Part shown: piece by piece, positions 1 to 7,094 of the stretch
Layout of the letters: the number at the start of each line of letters is the position of its first letter
How positions within the stretch are numbered: the first letter of the stretch is position 1
NCBI GenBank assembly: GCA_016762975.1
Contig: JAESUV010000197.1
Coordinates: 25,445-33,348 of the forward strand
Reading direction: 5' to 3'
Length of the DNA stretch: 7,904 nucleotides
Source: Gammaproteobacteria bacterium
GTDB lineage: Bacteria > Pseudomonadota > Gammaproteobacteria > Pseudomonadales > Pseudohongiellaceae
Notes under the pieces: generated by a model
What the model was told of the DNA's origin: nothing
Databases searched by the model: none
Seen by the model: the letters and a program-made list of their open reading frames with translations, nothing else
Made by a program: the position numbers and the translations under genes

Positions 1-657
1 TTTAGCTGTCTTACCAGCTGGAATGAGGGCGAGGACTTTCCCTCACTCGGCATAGGCCACTTCATCTGGTACTCCGCGCAGCAGAACGAACGCTTTGAAG
101 AAACCTTTCCAAACTTGTTAGCCTTCTACAAGAGGCACGGCTATGCATTACCTGAATGGCTGGAGGCATTAGAGAATTCTGACTCTCCCTGGCAGAACAG
201 AGAGCAATTTCTCGCCGATCTAGACAGCCAAAGAATGCGGCAGCTGCGCGAATTCCTAGGCTCAACCACCGAGCTTCAAGTGCTGTTTATTGTCGAAAGG
301 TTGCATGACTCAACGGCCGATCTGTTTCACGAATTAGAACCCTCTGTAAGGCGCTCCGTTGAGGCTAGCTTCTATGCCATCGCCAACTCACAAACACCCT
401 ATGGTATGTATGCGCTAATCGACTATGTGCATTTCAAGGGAACCGGCATTGCAACTAGCGAACGCTACATGAATACAGGCTGGGGACTGCTGCAGGTTCT
501 GTTAGAATTGCAGGGCGGCGCTGCCAATCTCGATGAATTCGTCGCCGCTGCTACTCGAGTACTGGAGCGGCGCGTTGCCAATGCGCCTATCCAGCGTAGA
601 GAGCAGCGCTGGATAGCCGGCTGGACCAATAGGCTGCAAACTTATTTGCCGAATTAG
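1..657 (+). CDS. Conserved lysozyme-like-fold protein, 5' end missing
   Basis: The frame is open from the first base to the TAG at 655-657, giving 218 visible residues; the true start lies left of the window. A TTG at 115 could be read as a start, but it would cut off the most conserved-looking part. Visible residues 7-24 read WNEGEDFPSLGIGHFIWY. This resembles the catalytic-Glu segment of T4-type lysozymes (an EG pair followed by GIGH), with a shorter gap between the two parts. The rest is helical, with a GWGLLQVL stretch near residue 161 and a basic, Trp-containing C-terminus (RREQRWIAGW). By inference it could be a cell-wall glycosidase or a catalytically repurposed relative. I recognise it only as a conserved hypothetical type, and export cannot be judged because the N-terminus is missing. 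It lies 156 bases upstream of hisC on the same strand, with no evident functional link. Confidence 0.75.
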   Translation, partial: FSCLTSWNEGEDFPSLGIGHFIWYSAQQNERFEETFPNLLAFYKRHGYALPEWLEALENSDSPWQNREQFLADLDSQRMRQLREFLGSTTELQVLFIVERLHDSTADLFHELEPSVRRSVEASFYAIANSQTPYGMYALIDYVHFKGTGIATSERYMNTGWGLLQVLLELQGGAANLDEFVAAATRVLERRVANAPIQRREQRWIAGWTNRLQTYLPN

Positions 658-711
658 AAGAGGCTCAGCGGGCCGAACTGTTGGGCCATAGACGCTAGAC
701 TCAAACTCATT

Positions 712-729
712 AAAGCTATAAGCTTTTCT
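712..729 (+). terminator. Weak AT-rich hairpin with T-run, possible terminator
   Basis: AAAGCT (712-717) and AGCTTT (721-726) form a 6-bp stem around a 3-base loop, and the run of T continues to 727 before CT-rich sequence. It sits 55 bases after the stop of the lysozyme-like gene. The stem has only two GC pairs, so it would be a poor intrinsic terminator. The rest of the 658-813 gap holds an isolated TTGACC (749-754) without a convincing -10 partner. Confidence 0.2.
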
Positions 730-813
730 CCCTACTCTTGCCGATGAATTGACCCGAACCATTCATGCGATTCTCTAGGGTATCTCTCAACAATTACTTA
801 ACGAATCTCCAGT

Positions 814-1890
814 ATGACTTTCGAACGTAAAAATATTCAAAAAATGCAGGGCTATGCCCCGGGCGAGCAACCCTCAACCGCTAATATCATTAAACTCAAT
901 ACCAATGAGAACCCCTACCCGCCTAGTCCTCAAGTGCTTACAGCCCTAAAATCGATTGACGTAACCGCTCTCAGGCGCTATCCGTCACCGATGGCTGATT
1001 CGTTTCGAGAAGCCGCTAGCAGACTGCACAATATTTCCGCTGAGCAGATTATTCCCACCAATGGTGGTGATGAATTATTACGTCTCGTTCTGACCACCTA
1101 TGTTGAACAACTAGACACAATCGCGGTCTGCAAACCTAGCTATTCTTTGTATCCAGTTCTCGCTGAAATTCAGGGATGTCAGTTAAAAGAAATTCCACTT
1201 CTTGATGATTGGAGCATGCCCGAAGATTTTCTAACGCAATTAAATAAGTCTGCCGCAAAGTTGTTGATTCTGGTTAATCCTAACGCACCCACCGGCGCCC
1301 TGCTTCGCGTTGACTATCTTGCCGAGATAGCCGAGAACTTTTCAGGGCTACTGCTAATCGATGAGGCCTATGTCGATTTTATCGACCCTGAACTCAACTA
1401 CGATTCAATTTCGTTGATTAATTCTCACGACAATATTCTGATACTCAGAACATTAAGTAAGGCCTACTCCTTGGCAGGCCTGCGCTTTGGCTACGGGATT
1501 GGAGCGAAATCGCTAATCGAACCGATGATGTTTAAGACACGTGACAGTTACAACACCGACTACATCGCCCAGAGCCTCGCTACCGCGGCATTGGATTCAT
1601 TTGAATACGCGCAAGAAAACTGCAAACGCATTCGTCAAAGCCGCGAGCAAATGCGTACAGACTTACGCGAACTCGGCCTTAATTCCCCAGCGAGCCAAAG
1701 CAACTTCATCTTGTGCCAGGTTCCAGAATCGATAGGCGCCGAAAAACTCTACCAGCAATTAAAACAGCGCAATATCCTAGTGCGCTATTTCGACCAAGAC
1801 CGGCTGCGCGACAAGCTGCGTATTTCAATTGGTACGGATGCAGAGAACGCGGCGCTAGTCGCTGCGGTAAAGGAGCTGGGAAATCTCTAA
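814..1890 (+). CDS. hisC: Histidinol-phosphate aminotransferase
   Basis: A PLP-dependent fold-type I (class I/II) aminotransferase that converts imidazole-acetol phosphate and glutamate to histidinol phosphate and 2-oxoglutarate in cytosolic histidine synthesis. The 358 residues match the usual HisC length. Visible signatures are LNTNENPY near the N-terminus, NPNAPTG (155-161), LIDEAYVDF (181-189), SKAYSLAGLRFGYG (215-228) and a C-terminal RISIG. By alignment to E. coli HolC-independent landmarks of HisC, Asn155, Asp183 and Tyr186 contact the cofactor, Lys216 forms the Schiff base, and Arg224 and Arg336 bind phosphate/substrate. The ATG at 814 gives the normal N-terminus, although no clear Shine-Dalgarno precedes it. 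No other his gene is next to it, so it may be an orphan copy. HisC paralogues can also act on aromatic amino acids, so the physiological substrate is less certain than the family. Confidence 0.93.
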   Translation: MTFERKNIQKMQGYAPGEQPSTANIIKLNTNENPYPPSPQVLTALKSIDVTALRRYPSPMADSFREAASRLHNISAEQIIPTNGGDELLRLVLTTYVEQLDTIAVCKPSYSLYPVLAEIQGCQLKEIPLLDDWSMPEDFLTQLNKSAAKLLILVNPNAPTGALLRVDYLAEIAENFSGLLLIDEAYVDFIDPELNYDSISLINSHDNILILRTLSKAYSLAGLRFGYGIGAKSLIEPMMFKTRDSYNTDYIAQSLATAALDSFEYAQENCKRIRQSREQMRTDLRELGLNSPASQSNFILCQVPESIGAEKLYQQLKQRNILVRYFDQDRLRDKLRISIGTDAENAALVAAVKELGNL

Positions 1891-2015
1891 GAAGCAGCAA
1901 TTCACTGTGCTAACTAGTAACTTCTGCTACTCTAATTAAGACCCATTGGCTTCCACTGCCTAGCATATCGCACTCACCCGACAACTAGGCTATTTCCGAA
2001 ACTTTGCCCAAAACC

Positions 2016-2468
2016 ATGTCCGAATCTAATTCTGAAACCGACAACAGCAGCAATAACGAGCGACAGCATTATTGCCCGACTTGCAAGAAGCCGCTGCGAA
2101 GAATTCTGGGCAAGATGGGCCCTTTCTGGGGCTGCAGTGGGTTTCCTGATTGCCGCGCCTCTCTCAATGATGTAGACGGCAAGCCCTCGATTGACGTGGA
2201 CGAACATTATCGCTGCCCACTGTGCACACGCCGATTGGTAAAAGCGGATGAGGAAAAAGGTGACTATTGGTTTTGCAGCGGATACTCAAAGGGCTGTAAA
2301 GTGACTCTTACCGACCATGATGGCGTGCCTGAAGCGGCCTATCAATGTCAAAAATGTAATCACCTACTTGTTAAACGCAGCGGTAAAAATGGTGTATTCT
2401 GGGGCTGTAGCGACTACCCCAACTGCACTGCCAGCTATAACGACGATAATAACAGGCCGAAATTTTGA
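2016..2468 (+). CDS. Free-standing topoisomerase-type triple zinc-ribbon protein (YrdD-like)
   Basis: A 150-residue cytosolic protein made of three C4 zinc ribbons of the kind found at the C-terminus of bacterial topoisomerase I. The likely zinc ligands are Cys20/23/40/46, Cys67/70/87/94 and Cys111/114/131/137. Ribbons 1 and 3 share a G-x-FWGCS.(F/Y)P.C pattern. Ribbon 2 is divergent (YWFCSGYSKGC) with one extra residue between its last two cysteines. Residues 1-18 are polar and probably disordered. There is no topoisomerase catalytic core, so by family analogy it binds nucleic acid, and E. coli YrdD is a known stand-alone relative. The ATG at 2016 is preferred; an in-frame TTG at 2004 would add four residues, and neither has a strong ribosome site. 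Its TGA overlaps the start of the membrane-protein gene that follows, suggesting co-translation. The upstream gap 1891-2015 shows no clear promoter. Confidence 0.82.
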   Translation: MSESNSETDNSSNNERQHYCPTCKKPLRRILGKMGPFWGCSGFPDCRASLNDVDGKPSIDVDEHYRCPLCTRRLVKADEEKGDYWFCSGYSKGCKVTLTDHDGVPEAAYQCQKCNHLLVKRSGKNGVFWGCSDYPNCTASYNDDNNRPKF

Positions 2469-2704
2469 TTTTTTCACTACTAAAAATACGCAAGAAAACA
2501 GCTGCCGTACTGGTGGGTATCGCCTGTGGTCTAGCCTGTGTATGGGTGGTCGCATCTTGGCAAAAACTCTCCATCCAAGATATCCTTAACATGCTACTGG
2601 GTAGTATTTTCTTGCTGGGTGGGATCATGCTAGCAGCCTTGTGTCTTGTTGTCGTATTCGCCTTATTTCGGAAATTACTCAGTAGAATTAACAGCTCCGA
2701 TTGA
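2465..2704 (+). CDS. Small two-helix inner-membrane protein
   Basis: A 79-residue protein starting at a TTG that overlaps the preceding stop codon as TTGA (2465-2468). The overlap, rather than a ribosome site, is what supports this start. After a short basic N-terminus (KIRKK, 8-12) come two hydrophobic stretches, about residues 13-32 and 41-68, joined by the short polar loop WQKLSIQD. The C-terminus is basic (RKLLSR). The positive-inside rule predicts both ends in the cytoplasm, making a helical hairpin in the inner membrane. I do not recognise the family and assign no function. Its coupling to a zinc-ribbon nucleic-acid-binding-type protein suggests joint expression, but a physical complex is only a guess. 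It ends 28 bases before the convergent rimI stop. Confidence 0.6.
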   Translation: MIFSLLKIRKKTAAVLVGIACGLACVWVVASWQKLSIQDILNMLLGSIFLLGGIMLAALCLVVVFALFRKLLSRINSSD

Positions 2705-2709
2705 GTTAG

Positions 2710-2731
2710 CTTAGCGCCAGTTAGTACTAAG
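2710..2731. terminator. Weak inverted repeat between convergent genes
   Basis: CTTAG (2710-2714) pairs with CTAAG (2727-2731) across a 12-base loop in the 28-base gap between the convergent membrane-protein and rimI genes. It could serve as a shared bidirectional terminator, but the stem is only 5 bp, AT-leaning and lacks T-runs on either side. Confidence 0.15.
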
Positions 2732-2732
2732 A

Positions 2733-3209
2733 CTAGAGCAGCGGCAAATTACGAGACATGATCAGTGCGTCTTCCCTTGCGCCTTTGCCCGGATAATAAT
2801 TTTTACGTTCACCGACCTGCATGAAACCCATTGAACGGTAGAGGTTGATCGCACCCTCATTGGAGCGGCGAGCCTCAAGAAAACAAACTTCAGCCTCCTG
2901 TTTATGCGCTCGATCGAGCAGTAACTTAAACAATTTTCTACCGTGGCCATGACGCTGATATTCTGGGCGCACGCACAACGTAAGTAGATGACACTCACCG
3001 ATTGCCACCGACATGACCCCATGAGCGATTATCTGTTGCCTATTGGCCAAGACCCAACATTGGTAACCAGCTCTTAGGCAATCGACAATGATGCGCTTAG
3101 TCCAAGGATGCTCATAGGCGGCGGCTTCATTCTGCGCGACTAGTTCGACATCGCTAGTACGCATTGTTCGAGCAAAAAAGTCTGTTTTAGGATTGGATTC
3201 AGGAGGCAT
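2733..3209 (-). CDS. rimI: Ribosomal protein S18 alanine N-acetyltransferase
   Basis: A GNAT-fold enzyme that transfers acetyl from acetyl-CoA to the N-terminal alanine of ribosomal protein S18. The 158 residues include the acetyl-CoA pyrophosphate loop QRHGHG (85-90) after the beta strand LLTLCVRPEY. LEARRSN (111-117), INLYRSMGF (121-129) and RKNYYP...REDALIM near the end match RimI closely. Glu112 and Tyr124 are spaced exactly like catalytic Glu103 and Tyr115 of the enterobacterial enzyme. The ATG at 3209 gives about ten residues more than E. coli RimI; an in-frame ATG at 3164 (MRTSDVE) would give a more typical N-terminus, and no ribosome site separates the two. It follows the HolD-like gene by 48 bases on the same strand, the holD-rimI order known from Escherichia and Pseudomonas, so the two are probably one operon. 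Confidence 0.9.
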   Translation of the reverse strand: MPPESNPKTDFFARTMRTSDVELVAQNEAAAYEHPWTKRIIVDCLRAGYQCWVLANRQQIIAHGVMSVAIGECHLLTLCVRPEYQRHGHGRKLFKLLLDRAHKQEAEVCFLEARRSNEGAINLYRSMGFMQVGERKNYYPGKGAREDALIMSRNLPLL

Positions 3210-3257
3210 AAGATAGTGGAGTTATCAGGCGGTTTCAGAAAGGCAACAGGCGAAATT

Positions 3258-4073
3258 CTAGCTAGAACTATCAATTCGCTTTCGCAGCGCCTGCAAATGC
3301 TGCCATACATCTCTCTTTAGGGTGGGTACTGCCAGCATCGAGGCTAAACTATGCGTTACCGTAAGAAAGTAGCCCTTGCTGCTCTCAAAATCTCGCGCCA
3401 TTTTGTTCGCATCAAACGGTAATAGGAACTCTTCAACCTGCCCCGCGAACACCAACAGATTAGTGAATCCATCCGTTTCTTTGCGCATCTGCAAAAATCC
3501 TGAGATCGCTTTCGCCGCCTCTATCTGGGGCGTGTTTTTCATGGAGTATCCACTGTGCAAGGGCCATGAAAACTCTTCCACTTGCAAGTTCGGCTCGAAG
3601 CCATCCTGTCCCAGGGCCTTTAGAATCGCTTGCATCAACAACAATGATTCTTCACTGAGTTGGGCAGAGCCCTGCGGCGGTACTTCGTCGAGCACCGCAA
3701 GCCTTTCATTAATACGGTAGTAACGCAGTGTAAAGCTTGGGCTGTTCGGTAGATCCACGGCAGAGACAGGAGCCGATTTGCTCTCATTTTCCGGCACCTC
3801 GCTCGCTTGCCGGATTGGTGATACCGTCGCTTTGCGGGGGGCCGGGTCACGCGCGCGCAGCTCTTCTACCGCAGCTAGGCTATTCGCTTTTCTCTCGATC
3901 TTCGCTGAGGTCTCGATCTTTGCCTTTATTGACTCATTTGGGGCAGGCAAGACAGCAGCTAAATCTGGAAAATCGTAGTCCGGCGAAGGTTTCGCGCCTG
4001 GCAGCTGTTGCCGGGGGAAATAGGTCTGTATATCCATGACCTGTAAATAGGCCTGTCGTTTTCGTTCATTCAT
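3258..4073 (-). CDS. holD: HolD-like DNA polymerase III psi subunit with long linker
   Basis: A 271-residue protein that I read as a psi (HolD) homologue, the clamp-loader accessory that links chi to the DnaX collar. Three observations support this. First, the N-terminus (residues 8-21, AYLQVMDIQTYFPR) aligns with the E. coli psi segment LQQLGITQWSLR that contacts the clamp loader, with Tyr18 where E. coli has Trp17. Second, the C-terminal tail THSLASMLAVPTLKRDVW resembles the E. coli end around LTDLRANPTARAALW. Third, it sits directly upstream of rimI, as in E. coli. Residues about 25-125 are a polar linker rich in Ala, Glu, Pro, Ser and Lys, doubling the size relative to the 137-residue E. 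coli protein. The ATG at 4073 is chosen; a GTG at 4085 would add four residues. Such proteins are often annotated as hypothetical, and the assignment is an inference without a profile search. Confidence 0.65.
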   Translation of the reverse strand: MNERKRQAYLQVMDIQTYFPRQQLPGAKPSPDYDFPDLAAVLPAPNESIKAKIETSAKIERKANSLAAVEELRARDPAPRKATVSPIRQASEVPENESKSAPVSAVDLPNSPSFTLRYYRINERLAVLDEVPPQGSAQLSEESLLLMQAILKALGQDGFEPNLQVEEFSWPLHSGYSMKNTPQIEAAKAISGFLQMRKETDGFTNLLVFAGQVEEFLLPFDANKMARDFESSKGYFLTVTHSLASMLAVPTLKRDVWQHLQALRKRIDSSS

Positions 4074-4105
4074 CGAGGAACACACTGCAGAAAAATCTAG
4101 AGGTG

Positions 4106-4134
4106 AATATACGCGTTTGCACCTTCCACAACAA
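4106..4134 (-). promoter_or_regulatory. Sigma70-type promoter for the holD-like/rimI operon
   Basis: On the minus strand TTGTTG (4134-4129) and TATATT (4111-4106) are separated by exactly 17 bases, close to the sigma70 consensus (four and five matches of six). Transcription would start near 4099, leaving a leader of about 25 bases before the ATG at 4073. It lies in the 166-base divergent gap shared with the oxidoreductase gene. Confidence 0.45.
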
Positions 4135-4182
4135 TAGAATCACCAATACCCCTAGAAGCAATTCAAGGAATACTCCGGACAA

Positions 4183-4211
4183 TTGAAGTAGAGCCCTATT
4201 CGTGATTGAAT
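4183..4211 (+). promoter_or_regulatory. Weak candidate promoter for the oxidoreductase/acyl-CoA ligase pair
   Basis: TTGAAG (4183-4188) and TTGAAT (4206-4211) are 17 bases apart. The -35 has four matches to consensus and the -10 also has four. It is positioned sensibly, 29 bases before the start codon and with the ribosome site GAGG (4229-4232) between, but the match alone is not strong and could be chance. Confidence 0.2.
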
Positions 4212-4239
4212 TCGCGTTCGTTGTATTCGAGGTAATCCC

Positions 4240-5223
4240 ATGAAAGCGATAGTCTGTAAAACCTATGGTCCCCCTGAAAATCTTGTCTTAGAAGAAATCG
4301 ATGATCCAGTTGCCGCGGAGAATGAGGCGATCGTTCAGGTTTACTCCGCATCGCTGAATTTTCCAGACGGATTGCAAATTCAAGGCAAATACCAATTCCA
4401 ACCTCCGATGCCATTCACACCGGGCTCAGAAATTGGCGGAATCATTACCTCTGTTGGTGCGAACATTCAAAACTTCGCTGTAGGCGACAGAGTCATGGCT
4501 ACTCCCGGCATCGGCGGATTGGCCGAACAGGTCGCAGTCAAAGCCGATGGCCTGCGTAAGATCCCCCCCAGCATGGATTTTAAGACGGCTGCTGGCTTCG
4601 CGATGATTTACACAACGTCCTACTACGCCCTGAAGCAGCGTGCGCAGTTACAGCCCGGCGAAACCTTACTCGTGCTCGGCTCTAGCGGTGGTGTCGGCCT
4701 GGCCGCTGTTGAACTCGGCAAGCTCATGGGCGCCAAGGTGATTGCCGCCGCTAGCTCCGATGAGAAACTCGATTTCGTGAATCGCTTGCATCCCGATGCA
4801 TTGCTCAACTACGGCGATGGCGAACTCAAAGAAAGAGTAAAAGAACTCACTGATGGCAGGGGCGCCGACGTAATCTACGATCCTGTAGGCGGCGACCTCT
4901 TCGATCAAAGCTGCCGCTGCATCAACTGGAATGGAAGACTTCTAGTCGTGGGATTCGCCAGCGGGCGCATTCCCCAGTACAAGGCAAACCTCGCCCTACT
5001 CAAAGGGTCATCCATGGTCGGCGTATTCCTCGGACGCTTCAGGAAAGAAGAACCTGCAGAATACGAGAAGAACTTCGCCGAGCTACTAGAAATGTACGAC
5101 GCAGGGAAATTAAAACCCATCGTCACCGAATCTTTCGCGATGACTGATTTTGTAGACGCATTCAATGTGTTCACCGAACGCAAAGTCATGGGCAAAGTAA
5201 CGCTGGAGATAGACAAAGAGTGA
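4240..5223 (+). CDS. Zinc-free NADPH:quinone oxidoreductase-type MDR enzyme
   Basis: A 327-residue cytosolic member of the medium-chain dehydrogenase/reductase superfamily, in the quinone oxidoreductase branch, which reduces quinones or enones/enoyl thioesters with NAD(P)H. The N-terminal GroES-like domain (about 1-120) contains FTPGSEIGGII and VGDRVMA. The Rossmann domain contains LVLGSSGGVG (144-153), then AASSDEK (170-176), whose Ser/Lys pattern is typical of NADPH binding. The catalytic zinc-ligand cysteine is replaced (ASLNFPD, 37-43) and the structural four-cysteine loop is absent, so it is zinc-free. GAGG at 4229-4232 lies 7 bases before the ATG. Its TGA overlaps the acyl-CoA synthetase GTG start by four bases, implying coupled translation and perhaps a shared substrate pathway. 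Substrate cannot be decided from sequence; an acyl-CoA or ketone-related role is suggested only by the neighbour. Confidence 0.88.
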   Translation: MKAIVCKTYGPPENLVLEEIDDPVAAENEAIVQVYSASLNFPDGLQIQGKYQFQPPMPFTPGSEIGGIITSVGANIQNFAVGDRVMATPGIGGLAEQVAVKADGLRKIPPSMDFKTAAGFAMIYTTSYYALKQRAQLQPGETLLVLGSSGGVGLAAVELGKLMGAKVIAAASSDEKLDFVNRLHPDALLNYGDGELKERVKELTDGRGADVIYDPVGGDLFDQSCRCINWNGRLLVVGFASGRIPQYKANLALLKGSSMVGVFLGRFRKEEPAEYEKNFAELLEMYDAGKLKPIVTESFAMTDFVDAFNVFTERKVMGKVTLEIDKE

Positions 5224-6971
5224 CGATTCAAGCCAACAAACTGTCAGACCAACAAATAAGCGACGACCTCAGTCAGCTAAAAACCATTGCCGCCGCACAC
5301 ATGGCAGCAGGCAGGCCGCTCGAAACCAAAACTGTCACCGTCGATGGTGTGGAATTAAGTGTTTTCGCCAATGTTCCAACGAACCTCGGCGAGCTCTATA
5401 AACTGGGCTTAGAATCTGGCGATCAAACCTTCTTGGTGTATCAGCAAGAGCGCTTTAGTTTCGCCGAGAGTTTGGACCTGGCACTGCGCATGGCGCGTGT
5501 GCTGAAAGAAAAATACACGATTCAGCGGGGTGATCGTGTAGCCATTTGTGCACGCAACTCACCCGAGTGGTGTATGGCCTATATGTCCATCACACTTCTG
5601 GGCGCAATTGCGGTGCCCATGAACTCCTGGTGGAAAAGCCCTGAATTAAAATACGGCCTTAGCGACAGTGACAGCAAACTCATCTTCTTAGACCCAGCAC
5701 GACTAGACTTAGTACAGCCCTTTCTAGATAGCCTCGATGTACAGGTCGTAATGTTCAAGCCCGAGGCCGAATCTGTATTCCCTGAATTTTATGCACTAGC
5801 CCGATCAGTGGAGCCTCTTTCTCTAGATGAGCTAAATGAGATCGAGGTACTCCCCGAAGACGAAGCCTCTATCATGTATACCTCAGGCTCTACAGGCATG
5901 CCCAAGGGCGTGCTTTCTACCCACCGAAACATAATCAACGCCCTCTATACCTGGAAGTTCGTCAAAGAGATCACTGAAATCCTCAGGCCTGAGTTATTGG
6001 AAGAAAACCCGGAATTTCCACCAGCCTTACTCGCGAATGTCCCCCTATTTCACGTAACAGGAAGCCACGCGCAGTTTTTAGCCAGCTTCATCTACTTGCG
6101 CAAGTTTGTGATGATGTACAAATGGGATGCTGAGGTTGCCCTGAAACTGATAGAGCAAGAGAGAATTTCGGTGTTTCACGGCGTACCAACGATGGCGTGG
6201 GAAATTATGCAATCGCCAAGCTTCGATACGACAGACCTAAGTAGCCTAAGGGGTGTACAGAGTGGTGGCGCTCCTCGCCCCCCGAAACATCTCAATATAA
6301 TCATGCAAAAATTTCCCGATGCGGCGATTCCCGGCCTTGGCTACGGCCTCACCGAGACAAATGCAATCGGCGCAATAATCTCCGGAAAATTCTACGCCAG
6401 CAGGCCGAATAGCACAGGACGACCTACGCCTCCGGTAACCAGCGTAAAAGTGGTAGACGAGGCCGGCAATACCCTAGACGCCTGCGAAGTCGGCGAGATT
6501 TGCATCAAAGGTGCAACGGTAATGAAGGGCTATTGGAACAATCCCGAGGCCACCGCTGAGGTAATGAAAGACGGCTGGTTTTACAGCGGCGATATCGGCA
6601 TGCTGGACGAGCTAGGCTTTCTTATCATCATGGATCGCGCGAAAGACATTGTAATTCGTGGCGGCGAAAACATAGGCTGCGCCGAAGTGGAATATGCGAT
6701 CAGCGAACACCCTGAGGTGAGTGAGGTATCTGTCTACGGCATACCCGAAGAGCGTCTGGGCGAAATGCTCTGTTCTTCGATCATGCTGCAAGCAGGCAGC
6801 GAACTTAATTCTGAGCAATTAACCAGCTTCCTAAGCTCACGGATAGCAACTTTCAAGATACCGGAGAGAATCTTTTTCCAGCATGAGCAACTACCCCGCA
6901 TAGCGACCGGTAAGATAGCCAAGAAGGAACTCCGCAAGAAAACCATGGATCTCCTCGGTGCCGACGCTTAA
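5220..6971 (+). CDS. AMP-forming acyl-CoA synthetase (ANL superfamily)
   Basis: A 583-residue enzyme that activates a carboxylic acid with ATP to an acyl-adenylate and then a CoA thioester. The core motifs are complete: phosphate loop YTSGSTGMPKG (220-230), YGLTET (375-380), YSGD with ribose-binding Asp458, the hinge region DRAKDIVIRGGEN (472-484), and RIATGK with the adenylation lysine Lys565. Residues 230-470 form the remaining large N-domain, and roughly 475-583 the mobile C-domain. The first 50 or so residues are an extra segment before the usual adenylation fold. It starts at GTG 5220, inside the stop of the oxidoreductase gene (GTGA), with no better start nearby. The length suits medium- to long-chain fatty acyl or cyclic/terpenoid acid CoA ligases, but the acyl substrate is unknown. 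No terminator hairpin follows in 6972-7000. Confidence 0.92.
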   Translation: MTIQANKLSDQQISDDLSQLKTIAAAHMAAGRPLETKTVTVDGVELSVFANVPTNLGELYKLGLESGDQTFLVYQQERFSFAESLDLALRMARVLKEKYTIQRGDRVAICARNSPEWCMAYMSITLLGAIAVPMNSWWKSPELKYGLSDSDSKLIFLDPARLDLVQPFLDSLDVQVVMFKPEAESVFPEFYALARSVEPLSLDELNEIEVLPEDEASIMYTSGSTGMPKGVLSTHRNIINALYTWKFVKEITEILRPELLEENPEFPPALLANVPLFHVTGSHAQFLASFIYLRKFVMMYKWDAEVALKLIEQERISVFHGVPTMAWEIMQSPSFDTTDLSSLRGVQSGGAPRPPKHLNIIMQKFPDAAIPGLGYGLTETNAIGAIISGKFYASRPNSTGRPTPPVTSVKVVDEAGNTLDACEVGEICIKGATVMKGYWNNPEATAEVMKDGWFYSGDIGMLDELGFLIIMDRAKDIVIRGGENIGCAEVEYAISEHPEVSEVSVYGIPEERLGEMLCSSIMLQAGSELNSEQLTSFLSSRIATFKIPERIFFQHEQLPRIATGKIAKKELRKKTMDLLGADA

Positions 6972-7029
6972 CACTCGCTATTTTTCCTCATAACCTATTG
7001 ATTTTATACAATTAACTATAATTCTGAAA

Positions 7030-7058
7030 TTGTTATAAAAATTCTTTCTGTTTATAGT
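7030..7058 (+). promoter_or_regulatory. Sigma70-type promoter for the small acidic protein gene
   Basis: TTGTTA (7030-7035) and TATAGT (7053-7058) are separated by exactly 17 bases, each matching four to five of six consensus positions. The preceding 40 bases are strongly AT-rich, like an UP element, and also contain an isolated TATAAT (7017-7022). The expected start near 7065 leaves a leader of about 80 bases before the ATG at 7146. Confidence 0.5.
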
Positions 7059-7094
7059 GAAGATTCACACCCGAACAAACGATAGCTTTACTTA

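Noticed and set aside
502..762. Open frame on the minus strand, 86 codons
   Set aside because: It is antisense to the lysozyme-like gene, has no recognisable domain, and its composition is that of a complement shadow.
749..777. Promoter for hisC from TTGACC at 749-754
   Set aside because: The -35 is good, but at spacings of 16-18 bases only TTCTCT, TCTCTA or CTCTAG is found, none a credible -10.
2317..2589. Open frame on the plus strand, 90 codons
   Set aside because: It runs out of frame through the third zinc ribbon and the first half of the membrane-protein gene, both of which have better support.
3376..3720. Open frame on the plus strand, 114 codons, inside the holD-like gene
   Set aside because: It has no ribosome site or family resemblance. 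The minus-strand frame carries the HolD features and fits the rimI operon.
3737..4039. Open frame on the plus strand, 100 codons
   Set aside because: It is opposite the Ala/Glu/Pro-rich linker of the holD-like gene, whose biased composition easily leaves open antisense frames.
4905..5231. Open frame on the minus strand, 108 codons
   Set aside because: It is antisense to the end of the oxidoreductase gene and across the GTGA overlap, with no recognisable protein pattern.
6998..7022. TTGATT (6998-7003) plus TATAAT (7017-7022) as the main promoter
   Set aside because: The spacer is only 13 bases. The pair at 7030-7058 has the ideal 17 bases.
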